Assembly (NCBI RefSeq): GCF_000803215.1
Contig: NZ_JSXC01000037.1
Span: forward strand, 1-64,000
Length of the DNA stretch: 64,000 nucleotides
DNA from: Pectobacterium fontis
GTDB taxonomy: Bacteria; Pseudomonadota; Gammaproteobacteria; Enterobacterales; Enterobacteriaceae
Direction: 5' to 3'
The notes beneath the pieces were generated by a model, which was given only the letters and a program-made list of their open reading frames with translations, ran no database searches and was not told the origin of the DNA. Every line of letters begins with the position of its first letter. The stretch's first letter is position 1. Both the position numbers and the translations under genes were made by a program. Shown in pieces: positions 33,789-43,055 of this stretch.

Positions 33789-34022
33789 ATGACAGTGAAA
33801 AAATCAGAGCGTGGGGTTGGGGTATATGAGCGTACTCTTTATGATGCTAATCTCAGTAATGATTTTTTTAATGTCATAAAGGATGACATAGAGAAAACGC
33901 TATCCGTAATACGAGAAGAGGATGGTGAGATCGAATGGTATGAGCATAAGCTTATGTTCCATGGAATCAATGGTAAGAACACTGTTAGTGTTTGGATATA
34001 CGCAAGGCTGAAACAAGATTAG
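33789..34022 (+). CDS. Hypothetical phage protein
   Basis: 77 residues, AT-rich relative to neighbours. It has a charged helix around FFNVIKDDIEKTLSVIREE and a beta-rich end. It is followed by a hairpin and T run near 34044-34070 that probably terminates it, so it may be a separately inserted gene. Confidence 0.5.
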   Translation: MTVKKSERGVGVYERTLYDANLSNDFFNVIKDDIEKTLSVIREEDGEIEWYEHKLMFHGINGKNTVSVWIYARLKQD

Positions 34023-34101
34023 ATTCATACTTACTTCCATTCTAGCCCTGGCATCTGCTGGGGCTTTTTGTTTCTACAATCCTTACAACAAGGTGCTAGC
34101 T

Positions 34102-34431
34102 ATGAGCAAACTAAAACCTTATGGCAGCAAGTGGCAGCGCTCACGGCTTGAATATCTCCGCACTAACCCGCTCTGTGTGATGTGCCGTGATGCTGGCCGA
34201 TATGAGCCAGCCGTGGTTGTTGACCACATCAAACCTCACAAGATGCATGATGCCAAGACGCCTGCGGAAATGGCGACTGCACAGCGCTTGTTCTGGGATA
34301 AAAAGAATTGGCAAGGGCTGTGTAACCCACACCACAACTCAACCAAGCAGCGAATGGAGAAGAGTGGGAAGGTCATCGGATGTACTGAGGATGGCTTACC
34401 GCTGGATAGCAATTCGCATTGGTTCAAATGA
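34102..34431 (+). CDS. HNH endonuclease
   Basis: 109 residues from the ATG at 34102. The zinc pair CVMC and the motif VVDHIKPH, followed by NWQGLCNPHHNSTKQ, form a complete HNH site. Such genes lie just before the small terminase in HK97-type phages and assist terminase in cutting DNA at cos. Confidence 0.88.
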   Translation: MSKLKPYGSKWQRSRLEYLRTNPLCVMCRDAGRYEPAVVVDHIKPHKMHDAKTPAEMATAQRLFWDKKNWQGLCNPHHNSTKQRMEKSGKVIGCTEDGLPLDSNSHWFK

Positions 34432-34581
34432 GAATGAATATCAAAAGAGACAAATGATAACGATTCTCAACATCATGAAGGGGAGGGCGGGTCGAGAGTC
34501 ATAGGGCGGGCTCTTGAACACCGACCACCGTCATTTTTGTGCACAACCGCGAAATGAAAAGTTTTTTTCTGGGAGGTTCCG
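34432..34581. other. Candidate cos region
   Basis: This 150-base non-coding gap between HNH and the small terminase contains G-rich blocks (GGGGAGGGCGGGTCGAGAG, then GGGCGGGCTC) and the terS ribosome site. By position in HNH-terS-terL phages it should include the packaging site. The nick position cannot be read from the sequence. Confidence 0.4.
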
Positions 34582-35046
34582 ATGGCAGGACGACGCCCGA
34601 AACCGACCCACCTCAAAGTGGTGACCGGTAATCCGGGCAAACGCAAACTTAATGATAAAGAGCCACAACCATTACGTGAAATTCCCAGCCCTCCGGCTCA
34701 CCTTTCTGATTGGGGTAAAACAGCCTGGGGGCGAATGACCGTACTGCTCGATGGCATGGGGGTGTTAACGGTAGCAGATGTTTTTGCGCTGGAGCGACTG
34801 TGTGACATCTATGCTGACATCCTTCAACTGCGCAACACGATCGCTGATGAGGGAAGAACGTATACGGTTCAGACCGATGGCGGGTTTCTTATCAAGGCGA
34901 ATCCTGCTGTTGCTATGTTGGCTGACGCAGATCGCCGCTTCAAAAGTTATTTAGTGGAATTCGGCCTGACGCCAGCGGCGCGGTCTAAGGTGCATGTTGA
35001 TGGTGGAGAAAAAGAAGCCGACCCGCTCGAAAAATTCTTCGGTTGA
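34582..35046 (+). CDS. Terminase small subunit, P27 family
   Basis: 154 residues; GGGAGG precedes the ATG. GRRPKPTHLKVVTGNPGKRKLN at the start and AWGRMTVLLDGMGVLTVADVFALERLC (named by region) match P27-type TerS. It recognises cos/pac DNA and hands it to the large subunit. It overlaps the large subunit gene. Confidence 0.9.
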   Translation: MAGRRPKPTHLKVVTGNPGKRKLNDKEPQPLREIPSPPAHLSDWGKTAWGRMTVLLDGMGVLTVADVFALERLCDIYADILQLRNTIADEGRTYTVQTDGGFLIKANPAVAMLADADRRFKSYLVEFGLTPAARSKVHVDGGEKEADPLEKFFG

Positions 35047-36742
35047 TCCTGTAACCCAGTACGCAATGGACGTTTCGTCTGGCAAAGAAATTGCCGGGCC
35101 AGATATCCGAAATTCTTGCAAGAGGCATCTTGCCGATCTTGAATCCTGTCATGCCCGTGGACTGAAATGGGATGTAGAGGCCGCACAGCGAGCTATCGAC
35201 TTTTTTGCAAAGGTATTGAAGCTCAATGGCGGCGAGCATGAGGGGAAACCCTTCATTTTGTTGCCGTGGCAATGTTTTGTCGTCGGTTCTATTTTCGGAT
35301 GGAAGAACGCTGACAGTTATCGCCGCTATCGCATGGCGTATGTGGAATCAGGAAAAGGTTCAGGTAAATCCCCGCTGGCCGCTGGCATAGCACTTTACTG
35401 CCTTGTCGCTGACAGAGAGTCGCGTGCTGAAGTGTATGCGGCTGCGACGAAGAAAGACCAGGCCATGATCCTCTTTCGTGACGCCGTGGCGATGGTTGAC
35501 CAGTCTCCGGCACTGGCGCAGCGAATTAATAAATCCGGTGGCGCAGGGAAGGAGTGGAACCTGGCCTTTTTGCAGACGGGTTCTTTTTTCCGGCCTATCA
35601 GTTCGGATGATGGTCAGTCTGGCCCACGTCCACACTGTGCTTTGATTGACGAAATCCACGAACATAAGAGCAATCAGGTTGTTGAGATGATGCGTGCCGG
35701 TACGAAAGGGCGGCGGCAGGCATTGATTTTCATGATCACAAACAGTGGGCACGATAAAACCAGCGTTTGCTATGACTATCACGAATATGGTCGCAAGGTC
35801 GCTGATGGTTCAATTGAGGACGACAGCTTCTTTTCGTTTATTTGCTCGCTGGATGAGGGCGAAGATCCCTTTAAAGACGAAGCCTGCTGGAAAAAGGCTA
35901 ATCCGTCGCTGGGACACACATTCACCGATCGCTATCTTCGTGAACAGGTGACACAAGCGCGTGGCATGCCATCGAAAGAAAGCATCGTCAGGCGTCTGAA
36001 TTTCTGTCAGTGGGTTGATGCCGATAATCCGTGGATGAGCAGTGATGTCTGGATGGGATGCGAAGATGATTTCGATCTGGATGAGTTGCGGGGGGAAGAA
36101 TGCTACGGCGGTCTTGATCTTTCTGGCTCACGTGACCTTACGTCTCTGGCTCTGTTTTTTCCAAAACAGCGGAAATTGTTTGTCGAGTTCTGGACACCGA
36201 AAGAAACATTGATAGACAGGGCGAAAACTGACCGTGTTCCGTACGACGCTTGGGAGCGTAAGGGATTCATTCATACGACACCAGGTAAGGCTGTTAAATA
36301 TGGCTTTGTTGCTGAACGAATAGCCGAACTCTCTCTGATGTTTTTTATCCAGGCCATTGCTTTTGATCAATATCGAATCAAGTACCTTGAGCCTGAACTG
36401 GAGCAGGCGTCCGTTTACGTTCCGCTTATTCCTCATGGACAAGGCTATTACAAAGCGCAGGATTCCGGGCTATGGATGCCACACTCCATAGAGCTGTTTG
36501 AACAAGCTCTGGATGACTGCTCAATCATTATCAAAACCAATCCCTGCCTGCGCTGGAATGCAGCATCTGCGGTAACTGAGGCAGACCAAAAAGAAAACCG
36601 CATATTTGCCAAGAAGAAAAGCACGGGGCGCATTGATGGCATTGTGTCTTCAGCGATGGCGCTCGGTGCTGCTGAAGGGTATGAGCCTGATGATGGCGAT
36701 GTTGAGGGCTTTTTTGATGATCCGATCATAGTGGGTATCTGA
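35000..36742 (+). CDS. Terminase large subunit
   Basis: About 580 residues. The start at 35000 is chosen because AAGG lies 9 bases upstream; an ATG two codons earlier is possible. Walker A-like ESGKGSGKSPLAAG near residue 115, Walker B CALIDEIHEH near 215, and a C-terminal nuclease domain with YGGLDLSGSRDLT. It is the ATP motor and nuclease of DNA packaging. The stop overlaps the portal start (TGATG). Confidence 0.93.
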   Translation: MVEKKKPTRSKNSSVDPVTQYAMDVSSGKEIAGPDIRNSCKRHLADLESCHARGLKWDVEAAQRAIDFFAKVLKLNGGEHEGKPFILLPWQCFVVGSIFGWKNADSYRRYRMAYVESGKGSGKSPLAAGIALYCLVADRESRAEVYAAATKKDQAMILFRDAVAMVDQSPALAQRINKSGGAGKEWNLAFLQTGSFFRPISSDDGQSGPRPHCALIDEIHEHKSNQVVEMMRAGTKGRRQALIFMITNSGHDKTSVCYDYHEYGRKVADGSIEDDSFFSFICSLDEGEDPFKDEACWKKANPSLGHTFTDRYLREQVTQARGMPSKESIVRRLNFCQWVDADNPWMSSDVWMGCEDDFDLDELRGEECYGGLDLSGSRDLTSLALFFPKQRKLFVEFWTPKETLIDRAKTDRVPYDAWERKGFIHTTPGKAVKYGFVAERIAELSLMFFIQAIAFDQYRIKYLEPELEQASVYVPLIPHGQGYYKAQDSGLWMPHSIELFEQALDDCSIIIKTNPCLRWNAASAVTEADQKENRIFAKKKSTGRIDGIVSSAMALGAAEGYEPDDGDVEGFFDDPIIVGI

Positions 36743-38046
36743 TGGCTAAGAATAAACAACCAGGGCGCGTAAAAAGCGCCCTTTTAAATTGGCTGGGTGT
36801 ACCAATCAGCCTGACGAACGGGACATTCTGGCAGGAATGGTTCGGCACCAGTAGCAGTGGTAAAACCGTTACAGCAGATAAAATCATGAGGTTGTCAGCG
36901 GTCTGGGCGTGTGTTCGGCTGTTAAGCGAATCGGTTTCAACACTACCGCTGAAAATTTATGAGCGTCAGCCTGACGGTTCACGAAAACTGGCTCAGGGCA
37001 ATGTGGCTTATCAGGTTCTGTGCCGCCGACCCAATCCGGAAATGACGCCATCGCGATTTATGCTGCTGGTAGTTGCGAGTATCTGTTTACGTGGCAATGC
37101 GTTCGTTGAAAAGTTTTTCATAGGAAGCAAGCTTGTCTCTCTTGTTCCGCTATTACCCCAGAATATGGTGGTAAAGCGGTTGGATACTGGCCGATTGCAG
37201 TATACCTACACGGAAAATGGCAAGCAGCGAGATATATCACCAGAGCGTTTGATGCATATTCGCGGGTTCGGGTTGGATGGGGTGTGCGGCATGATGCCAA
37301 CGATGGCGGGTGTCGATGTGTTTGGTGCTGCTATGTCGGTTGATGAGGCGGCCGCAAAGATTTTTGAGAACGGGTTACAAAGTACAGGATTCCTGTCATC
37401 AAAAACGGCACTGAATAAAGAGCAGCGTGAGCGCCTACGTAAAAATCTGAACGCATTCATCGGTTCAAAAAATGCTGGGAAGTTAATGGTTCTGGAAAAC
37501 GAACTGACCTACCAGAATGTCACGATGAATCCAGAAGCTGCGCAACTTCTTGAAAGTCGGTCTTTCAGCATCGAAGAGATTTGCCGCTGGTTCCGCGTGC
37601 CGCCGTTTATGGTCGGACACACGACAAAACAAAGTAGTTGGGCGTCCTCATTGGAGGGGATGAACCTTCTGTTTCTTACGCACACGCTGCGCCCACTTCT
37701 TGTAAACATTGAGCAGGAAATTTCCCGCTGTTTGCTGAATGGGGATGAAGACCTGTTTACTGAGTTCTCTGTAGAGGGATTGCTACGCGCAGATAGTGCA
37801 GGCCGTGCAGCGTACTATACGAGCGCGCTGCAAAATGGATGGATGTCCCGTAATGACGTTCGCCGTCTTGAGAACCTGCCACCGATTGAAGGCGGCGATA
37901 TCTATACCGTTCAGTTGAACCTGACCCCGCTAGAAGATTTGAAAAATGGAAGTCTGGCGACTCAGGCGCTGGCATTACGGCAACTTCATAGCCATGTATT
38001 CCCCGATATTCCTTTCGAACAATCGCCGCTGAAACAGGCTGCGTAG
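36742..38046 (+). CDS. Portal protein, HK97 family
   Basis: 434 residues. WACVRLLSESVSTLPLKIY, RGNAFVEKF and a C-terminal LRADSAGRAAYYTSALQNG with WMSRNDVRRLENLPP match HK97-type portals. It forms the twelve-subunit ring at the head vertex. Translation starts on the terminase stop. Confidence 0.93.
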   Translation: MAKNKQPGRVKSALLNWLGVPISLTNGTFWQEWFGTSSSGKTVTADKIMRLSAVWACVRLLSESVSTLPLKIYERQPDGSRKLAQGNVAYQVLCRRPNPEMTPSRFMLLVVASICLRGNAFVEKFFIGSKLVSLVPLLPQNMVVKRLDTGRLQYTYTENGKQRDISPERLMHIRGFGLDGVCGMMPTMAGVDVFGAAMSVDEAAAKIFENGLQSTGFLSSKTALNKEQRERLRKNLNAFIGSKNAGKLMVLENELTYQNVTMNPEAAQLLESRSFSIEEICRWFRVPPFMVGHTTKQSSWASSLEGMNLLFLTHTLRPLLVNIEQEISRCLLNGDEDLFTEFSVEGLLRADSAGRAAYYTSALQNGWMSRNDVRRLENLPPIEGGDIYTVQLNLTPLEDLKNGSLATQALALRQLHSHVFPDIPFEQSPLKQAA

Positions 38047-38059
38047 GAGCTATTTCCAC

Positions 38060-38911
38060 ATGACCAAAAAACAACTTCCGGTAGCGCCGGTGGGTCACCC
38101 CTGCGCGGGAATTACCTGTGAGCCAATGCCATCAGCGCTTGAACGCTGGAATGGTGGCATTCGAGCTGCTGCAAGTGGTGATAACACCATCTCTGTGTTT
38201 GATGTGATCGGGCGCGATTATTGGGATGAGGGAGTGACAGCAAAACGCATCGCTGGTGCTCTGCGGTCAATGAATGGTGCTGATGTCACCGTAAACATTA
38301 ACTCCCCTGGCGGAGATATGTTTGAAGGTCTGGCGATTTACAACCTGCTGCGTGAATACGAAGGGAAAGTAACTGTGAAGGTGCTGGGTATTGCTGCCAG
38401 TGCAGCTTCTGTTATCGCAATGGCTGGCGATGAGATTCAGATAGGCCGTGGTGCATTTTTAATGATCCATAACTGCTGGATCGTCGCCATGGGGAATCGT
38501 CATGACTTTGCTGAATTGGCTGACTATCTGAAGCCGTTTGATAGCGCCATGGCGGATATTTATGCAGCACGTTCTGGTCTGGATGTCGACACCGTATCGC
38601 AGTTGATGGATGCAGAAAGCTATATCGGCGGAAGTGATGCGGTGGATAAGGGTCTGGCTGACAGCCTTCTTTCTGCTGATGCAGTTTCTGACGGTGATGA
38701 TTCTCCCGCCGCCGCACTGCGCAAATTAGATGCGCTTCTGGCAAAGGCTAATACGCCACGCTCAGAGCGTCGCCGTCTTATCAAATCTTTAACGGGTGGT
38801 ACGCCTGGCGCTACCCCTGATAACGAAAGCACGCCAAGCGCTGCTGAAATCAAACCTGAAACTCTTGCCAATCTGGATGCCGCCTTAAGCGGCCTGGTAT
38901 CGGCGTGCTAA
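38060..38911 (+). CDS. ClpP-type prohead protease (S14)
   Basis: 283 residues. VTVNINSPGGDMFEGLAIYN is followed by the serine loop IAASAASVIAMAGDE (serine near 114) and the histidine segment FLMIHNCW near 138. The C-terminal 80 residues are a charged tail that could scaffold. It cleaves capsid delta domains during maturation. Confidence 0.9.
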   Translation: MTKKQLPVAPVGHPCAGITCEPMPSALERWNGGIRAAASGDNTISVFDVIGRDYWDEGVTAKRIAGALRSMNGADVTVNINSPGGDMFEGLAIYNLLREYEGKVTVKVLGIAASAASVIAMAGDEIQIGRGAFLMIHNCWIVAMGNRHDFAELADYLKPFDSAMADIYAARSGLDVDTVSQLMDAESYIGGSDAVDKGLADSLLSADAVSDGDDSPAAALRKLDALLAKANTPRSERRRLIKSLTGGTPGATPDNESTPSAAEIKPETLANLDAALSGLVSAC

Positions 38912-38926
38912 TAATCTGGAGATATT

Positions 38927-40144
38927 ATGTCTGAAGTAAACGATATTCTGAAAAAGGTCACTGCCAGCATTGAAGAAGCAACTGGGAAATTCAATGCAAA
39001 GGCTGAGGAAGCGCTGGATGAGGCAAAAAAATCCAGCAAATTGTCTGAAGAGACTAAAGCCGCAGTGGACAAGATGGCCTCTGAATTTAACGCATTGACT
39101 GCTGCTGAAAAAACGTTGAAAGCTGCACTGGGTGAGCTGGAACAGCATGTGGCGCAGATGCCGCTGGCGAACGCTAAACAGGTTATCGAATCTGTCGGTC
39201 AGCAGGTGATTTCTGCTGAAGCCCTGAAAACTTTTGCTGCCAGCGTTGCTGCAAGCCAGCGTTTATCTATTCCGGTGAAAGCCGCGATGATTTCCAGCGA
39301 TGTTCCGGGGAATATTGTTGCGCCGGATCGTCTGCCCGGCATTGATACTGCCCCCAAACAACGCCTGTTTATTCGCGATCTGATTGCACCAGGAACAACG
39401 GGTTCGAACACCATTTACTGGGTACAACAAACCGGCTTCACGAATAATGCTGCTGCTGTGGCGGAAAATACAACGAAGCCATACAGCAATATTGAGTTTG
39501 AAGAAAAAATAACCCCTGTCCGCACGATTGCGCACCTGTTTAAGGCTTCTAAACAGATTCTGGATGACTTTGCTCAATTACAGTCACAGGTCGATGCGGA
39601 AATGCGCTATGGACTTAAATATGTGGAAGAGCAGGAAATTCTTTTCGGGGATGGTACTGGGGTGCATCTGGAAGGCATCATCCCGCAGGCGTCAGCATAC
39701 AGCGCTGCTTTTCAGGTCGAAAAACAGAACGGCATTGACGATCTGCGCCTTGCTATGTTGCAGGCACAGTTGGCACGTTTCCCTGCCTCTGGTCATGTCC
39801 TGCATTTCATCGACTGGGCAAAGATCGAACTGACGAAGGACTCTCTGGGGCGCTACATCCTTGCAAACCCTGCGGCGCTTACGGGCCCTACTTTGTGGGG
39901 ACTCCCTGTTGTCGCTACTGAAGCTACTGCATTCCAGGGCAAATTCCTGACTGGGGCATTTAGCGCGGGCGCGCAGGTATTTGATCGTGAAGAAACGAAC
40001 GTGGTTATCTCTACCGAGAACGCCGACGATTTCGAGAAAAACATGATCACAATTCGTTGTGAAGAGCGGCTGGCGCTGGCAGTTAAACGCCCTGAAGCTT
40101 TCGTGTACGGCTCGTTCACTGTGCCTGCTGGTAACGGTGGCTAA
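38927..40144 (+). CDS. Major capsid protein, HK97 fold
   Basis: 405 residues. The N-terminal ~100 residues are a charged coiled coil (delta domain) expected to be removed by the protease; the body contains RLFIRDLIAPGTTGSNTIYW, TIAHLFKASKQILDDF and the C-terminal TIRCEERLALAVKRPEAFVYG typical of the family. It assembles the icosahedral head. Confidence 0.93.
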   Translation: MSEVNDILKKVTASIEEATGKFNAKAEEALDEAKKSSKLSEETKAAVDKMASEFNALTAAEKTLKAALGELEQHVAQMPLANAKQVIESVGQQVISAEALKTFAASVAASQRLSIPVKAAMISSDVPGNIVAPDRLPGIDTAPKQRLFIRDLIAPGTTGSNTIYWVQQTGFTNNAAAVAENTTKPYSNIEFEEKITPVRTIAHLFKASKQILDDFAQLQSQVDAEMRYGLKYVEEQEILFGDGTGVHLEGIIPQASAYSAAFQVEKQNGIDDLRLAMLQAQLARFPASGHVLHFIDWAKIELTKDSLGRYILANPAALTGPTLWGLPVVATEATAFQGKFLTGAFSAGAQVFDREETNVVISTENADDFEKNMITIRCEERLALAVKRPEAFVYGSFTVPAGNGG

Positions 40145-40193
40145 TCCAATCATTTGTGTGTAGCGGCCTTCGGGTCGCTTTCTTGGAGTCAAT
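40145..40193 (+). terminator. Weak hairpin after capsid gene
   Basis: AGCGGCC-TTCG-GGTCGCT with one mismatch and a short T-rich tail lies between capsid and the next gene. It may lower downstream expression. Confidence 0.4.
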
Positions 40194-40415
40194 ATGAAGC
40201 TTATCGCGATTAAACCCATTTATCATGGCGGTGTTGTCGTTGTTGATGGGACAGAATTCGAAACTCGGGAACAGCATGGCCGTGAACTTATTAAAAAAGG
40301 CTATGCAAAAGAAATCACCGTGGACAATCTTGCAGAGCAGCCAGAGCAGCCAGAGCAGCCAGAGCAGCCAGAGCAGCCAGAGCAGCCAGAGCAGCCCAAA
40401 AAGGCTAAAAAATAA
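40194..40415 (+). CDS. Small head-region protein with (Glu-Gln-Pro) repeat tail
   Basis: 73 residues. A beta-rich part (MKLIAIKPIYHGGVVVVDG) is followed by a helix and then seven EQP triplets and a lysine-rich end PKKAKK. Similar small proteins follow capsid genes in HK97-like phages. The repeat is an exact 9-base tandem array. Confidence 0.6.
   Translation: MKLIAIKPIYHGGVVVVDGTEFETREQHGRELIKKGYAKEITVDNLAEQPEQPEQPEQPEQPEQPEQPKKAKK
40335..40397 (+). repeat. Seven-copy 9-bp tandem repeat
   Basis: GAGCAGCCA is repeated six times exactly and once with a final C, in frame, encoding (Glu-Gln-Pro)7. Copy number could vary by slippage without breaking the frame. Confidence 0.92.
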
Positions 40416-40424
40416 GGGCTTATC

Positions 40425-40748
40425 ATGCTGGATATCGACCTGGTTAAACAGCATTGCCGCGTCGAATCCGGCAATGATGACGATACGCTGTTGAATGCGT
40501 ACATCACTGCTGCGGAAAGATATGTCGAGACATACACTCGCCGTAAACTTTACGAAAACGCAGAAGCGGAGGGTTACGCAGAGGATGACGATCACCTTCT
40601 CCCAACAGAGGATGTTCAGGTGGCAATGCTGCTATTGATTGGGCATTGGTACGAAAACCGAGAAACGGTTGTGATTGGTCAAACAGCGCAGACTATTCCT
40701 TTTGCTGTTGAATCTCTTTTGCAGCCATATCGCATTTACGGGCTGTGA
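40425..40748 (+). CDS. Head-tail connector, HK97 gp6-like
   Basis: 107 residues. MLDIDLVKQHCRVE, DDTLLNAYITAAERYVETYTRR and VAMLLLIGHWYENRE match the gp6-like connector family that joins portal and tail. Confidence 0.85.
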   Translation: MLDIDLVKQHCRVESGNDDDTLLNAYITAAERYVETYTRRKLYENAEAEGYAEDDDHLLPTEDVQVAMLLLIGHWYENRETVVIGQTAQTIPFAVESLLQPYRIYGL

Positions 40749-40754
40749 GGTGCT

Positions 40755-41096
40755 ATGAGAATAGGACGACTACGCCACCGCGTCACCATCCAGAACTTCA
40801 CCACAACCCGCGATGCTGGTGGACAGCCAGTTGAAACGTGGCGCGATGGCGCGACAGTCTGGGCCGAGGTTGCGCCAGTCAGCGGGCGGGAGTTAGTTGC
40901 GTCTGGCGCAGTATCAGCCGAGGCCACAATTCGTGTGTGGATGCGGTTTCGCCGTGATGTATCTGCCGCGTCACGCCTGCATTGTCTCAATGGCCCCTTC
41001 AAGGGGCTGGCATTGGACATCATCGGCCCACCAATTCCGGACGGCAAATGCACCCGACTGGAAATACTGTGTAAACAAGGGGTGAAACGTGATTGA
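40755..41096 (+). CDS. Head-tail joining/closure protein (SPP1 gp16-like)
   Basis: 113 residues. MRIGRLRHRVTIQNFTTTRD, TVWAEVAPVSGRELV and a C-terminal RLEILCKQGVK are the pattern of head closure proteins. It overlaps the next gene by 8 bases. Confidence 0.85.
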   Translation: MRIGRLRHRVTIQNFTTTRDAGGQPVETWRDGATVWAEVAPVSGRELVASGAVSAEATIRVWMRFRRDVSAASRLHCLNGPFKGLALDIIGPPIPDGKCTRLEILCKQGVKRD

Positions 41097-41538
41097 TTTT
41101 GGCCTCGACTTTTCCGGTCTGAACGATATCGCAAAAGATTTGGAAAAACTGAGCAAGGCGGAGAATAACAAAGTCTTGCGTGATTCCACTCGTGCCGGTG
41201 CCGAAGTGTTGAAAGAGGAGGTTATCGCTAATGCCCCCGTGCGCACTGGCAAAATGCGCAAAAACGTTGTGGTGGTTACTCAGAAATCACGGCGAAAAGG
41301 GGAAATCTCTTCCGGCGTGCATATTCGTGGCGTTAACCCCAAAACGGGTAACAGCGACAATAAAATGAAGGCTAACAACCCGAAAAACGCGCTTTACTGG
41401 CGTTTTGTCGAAATGGGGACCGTAAATATGCCCGCTCACCCGTTTGTGCGCCCGGCGTTCGATACCGCACAAGAGATAGCTGCGCAGGCTGCTATCACTC
41501 GCATGAGCACTGCTATCGATGAGGCGCTGAGTCGATGA
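41089..41538 (+). CDS. HK97 gp10-like tail-completion protein
   Basis: 149 residues. Start LDFSGLNDIAKDLEKLSK, then VIANAPVRTGKMRKNVVV and YWRFVEMGTVNMPAHPFVRPAF, the signature of the gp10 family. It acts in head-tail joining. Overlap with the next gene is 4 bases (ATGA). Confidence 0.9.
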   Translation: MIDFGLDFSGLNDIAKDLEKLSKAENNKVLRDSTRAGAEVLKEEVIANAPVRTGKMRKNVVVVTQKSRRKGEISSGVHIRGVNPKTGNSDNKMKANNPKNALYWRFVEMGTVNMPAHPFVRPAFDTAQEIAAQAAITRMSTAIDEALSR

Positions 41539-41882
41539 CCGAAACCGACATTTATCCGTTAATTTCCGATCTGGCCAATGGTCATGTCTATCCGTACATC
41601 ATTCCGCTGAATAGCGAAGGAGAACCGGCAATTTCCCCACCGTGGATTGTGTTCTCGTTCGTGTCCCAGCCATCTGCTGATGTGCTTTGTGGTCCCGCCG
41701 AAACAACATCATCGGTTCAGTTTGACGTGTACGCGAAAACCATCGCGCAGGCGCGTGAAATTAGCAACGAGGTCATAGCGGCATTGTTGCCATTGGCTCC
41801 AGGCAACCAGATGCTGACACATGGGCATGACTCTGACACGGGGTTATACCGGACAACAGCAGAACTTCAGTTCATCGACTAA
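41535..41882 (+). CDS. Tail terminator-like protein (DUF3168)
   Basis: 115 residues. MTETDIYPLISDLANGHVY, PPWIVFSFVS and VQFDVYAKTIAQAREISNEV match the DUF3168/gpU-like family that caps the tail tube end. Confidence 0.82.
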   Translation: MTETDIYPLISDLANGHVYPYIIPLNSEGEPAISPPWIVFSFVSQPSADVLCGPAETTSSVQFDVYAKTIAQAREISNEVIAALLPLAPGNQMLTHGHDSDTGLYRTTAELQFID

Positions 41883-41901
41883 CCCACGTAATCATTATCC
41901 C

Positions 41902-41926
41902 AATCCGCCATTGAGCGGGTTTTTTA
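41902..41926 (+). terminator. Terminator before the tail tube gene
   Basis: AATCCGC/GCGGGTT (one G-U pair), 6-base loop and six T. It lies within the late operon and would need Q antitermination. Confidence 0.65.
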
Positions 41927-41941
41927 TTTGGAGAAATCCCC

Positions 41942-42652
41942 ATGTCTGCACTTTATGAAAAGTCACAGAAAACGGTAATTGAAATCACATCAACCCCGAC
42001 GACGCCAGAGGGTATTGCGTCAGCAACATTCCTTAATCTGAGCTGTACGATTAAAGAGATTCAGTTCACCGGTGGACAGAAAAACGACATCGACGTAACC
42101 ACGCTGTGCTCTAAGGAAATGGAGAACACTAACGGACTGCCCGCCCAGTCTGAAATCTCTCTGTCCGGCAATTTTTACCGTAATGCCGCACAGAATGCAT
42201 TGCGTGATGCATACGATAACGACACCCGTTATGGCTTTCGCGTAACGTTTCCGTCTGGTAATGGCTTCCAATTTCTTGCTGAAGTTCGCCAGCATACATG
42301 GTCATCAGGTATAAACGGCGTAGTGGCCGCAACGTTCTCACTTCGCTTGAAAGGTAAGCCAACGCCAATTGATGCACCCGGTGTGCTGGCGTTTACAACC
42401 AATCTACCTGCGACCGCAACGGCGGCGGCTGGCTCGGCGCTAACATTGACGGTTGCAGCAACTGGCGGCGTTGCTCCGTACACATACAAATGGCTTAAGG
42501 GGGGCGTCGTAGTATCTGGACAAACAGCGGCAACGTTCAATAAAGCCAGTGCGGTTTCCGGTGACGCCGGTGTTTATACCTGTGAGGTCACGGATTCAGC
42601 AGCGACATCCGCAACAATCACCTCTGCAACCTGTACTGTAACTATCAGCTAA
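41942..42652 (+). CDS. Major tail tube protein with C-terminal Ig-like domain
   Basis: 236 residues. The first ~145 (MSALYEKSQKTVIEI, IKEIQFTGGQKNDIDVTTLCS) are a lambda gpV-like tube domain; the last ~90, starting PGVLAFTTNLPATATA, contain PYTYKWLKGGVVVSG and AGVYTCEVTDS, an Ig fold that would decorate the tail surface. GGAG precedes the start. Confidence 0.87.
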   Translation: MSALYEKSQKTVIEITSTPTTPEGIASATFLNLSCTIKEIQFTGGQKNDIDVTTLCSKEMENTNGLPAQSEISLSGNFYRNAAQNALRDAYDNDTRYGFRVTFPSGNGFQFLAEVRQHTWSSGINGVVAATFSLRLKGKPTPIDAPGVLAFTTNLPATATAAAGSALTLTVAATGGVAPYTYKWLKGGVVVSGQTAATFNKASAVSGDAGVYTCEVTDSAATSATITSATCTVTIS

Positions 42653-42669
42653 TCTGGAGCAACAAACGC

Positions 42670-43044
42670 ATGGCAAAGAAAAGCATTAAGTCACTGGCGT
42701 TAGCGCCAGGTGCTGGATTTCTCACGAAAGCGATCGAAGTGCCGGAGTGGGAGGGCGTAAAGGTCATTTTGCGTGAGCCTAGCGCAGAGGCGTGGCTACG
42801 CTGGCAGGATGCGCTAAAAACTGACGATGACAGCGAATCCGTGTCAGTGTCAGAACGCGCTCGCCGCAATCTTCACGCTGACGCGACTCTGTTTGTCGAT
42901 ATTCTGCGTGATGAAGACGGAGAGCCGGTATTCAGTGTCGACGATATTGAAGAAGTGAAAGGCGTTTACGGGCCTGTGCATAGCCGCCTACTGCGTCAGG
43001 CACTGGATGTCATCAACGATACCGAGATCGCTAAAAAAAAGTAG
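42670..43044 (+). CDS. Tail assembly chaperone (G-like)
   Basis: 124 residues, acidic and helical, with WEGVKVILREPSAEAWLRWQ. It corresponds to lambda G. It ends in Lys-Lys-Lys encoded by an A8G run just before TAG, which is the frameshift site. Confidence 0.8.
   Translation: MAKKSIKSLALAPGAGFLTKAIEVPEWEGVKVILREPSAEAWLRWQDALKTDDDSESVSVSERARRNLHADATLFVDILRDEDGEPVFSVDDIEEVKGVYGPVHSRLLRQALDVINDTEIAKKK
43033..43041 (+). promoter_or_regulatory. Programmed -1 frameshift site
   Basis: The run of eight A followed by G (43033-43041) stands one codon before the G-like stop. A -1 slip continues in frame through GTA-GCA into the downstream frame (43056-43343). This is the G/GT arrangement of lambdoid tail chaperones. 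Confidence 0.78.
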
Positions 43045-43055
43045 CAAATCAGGGG

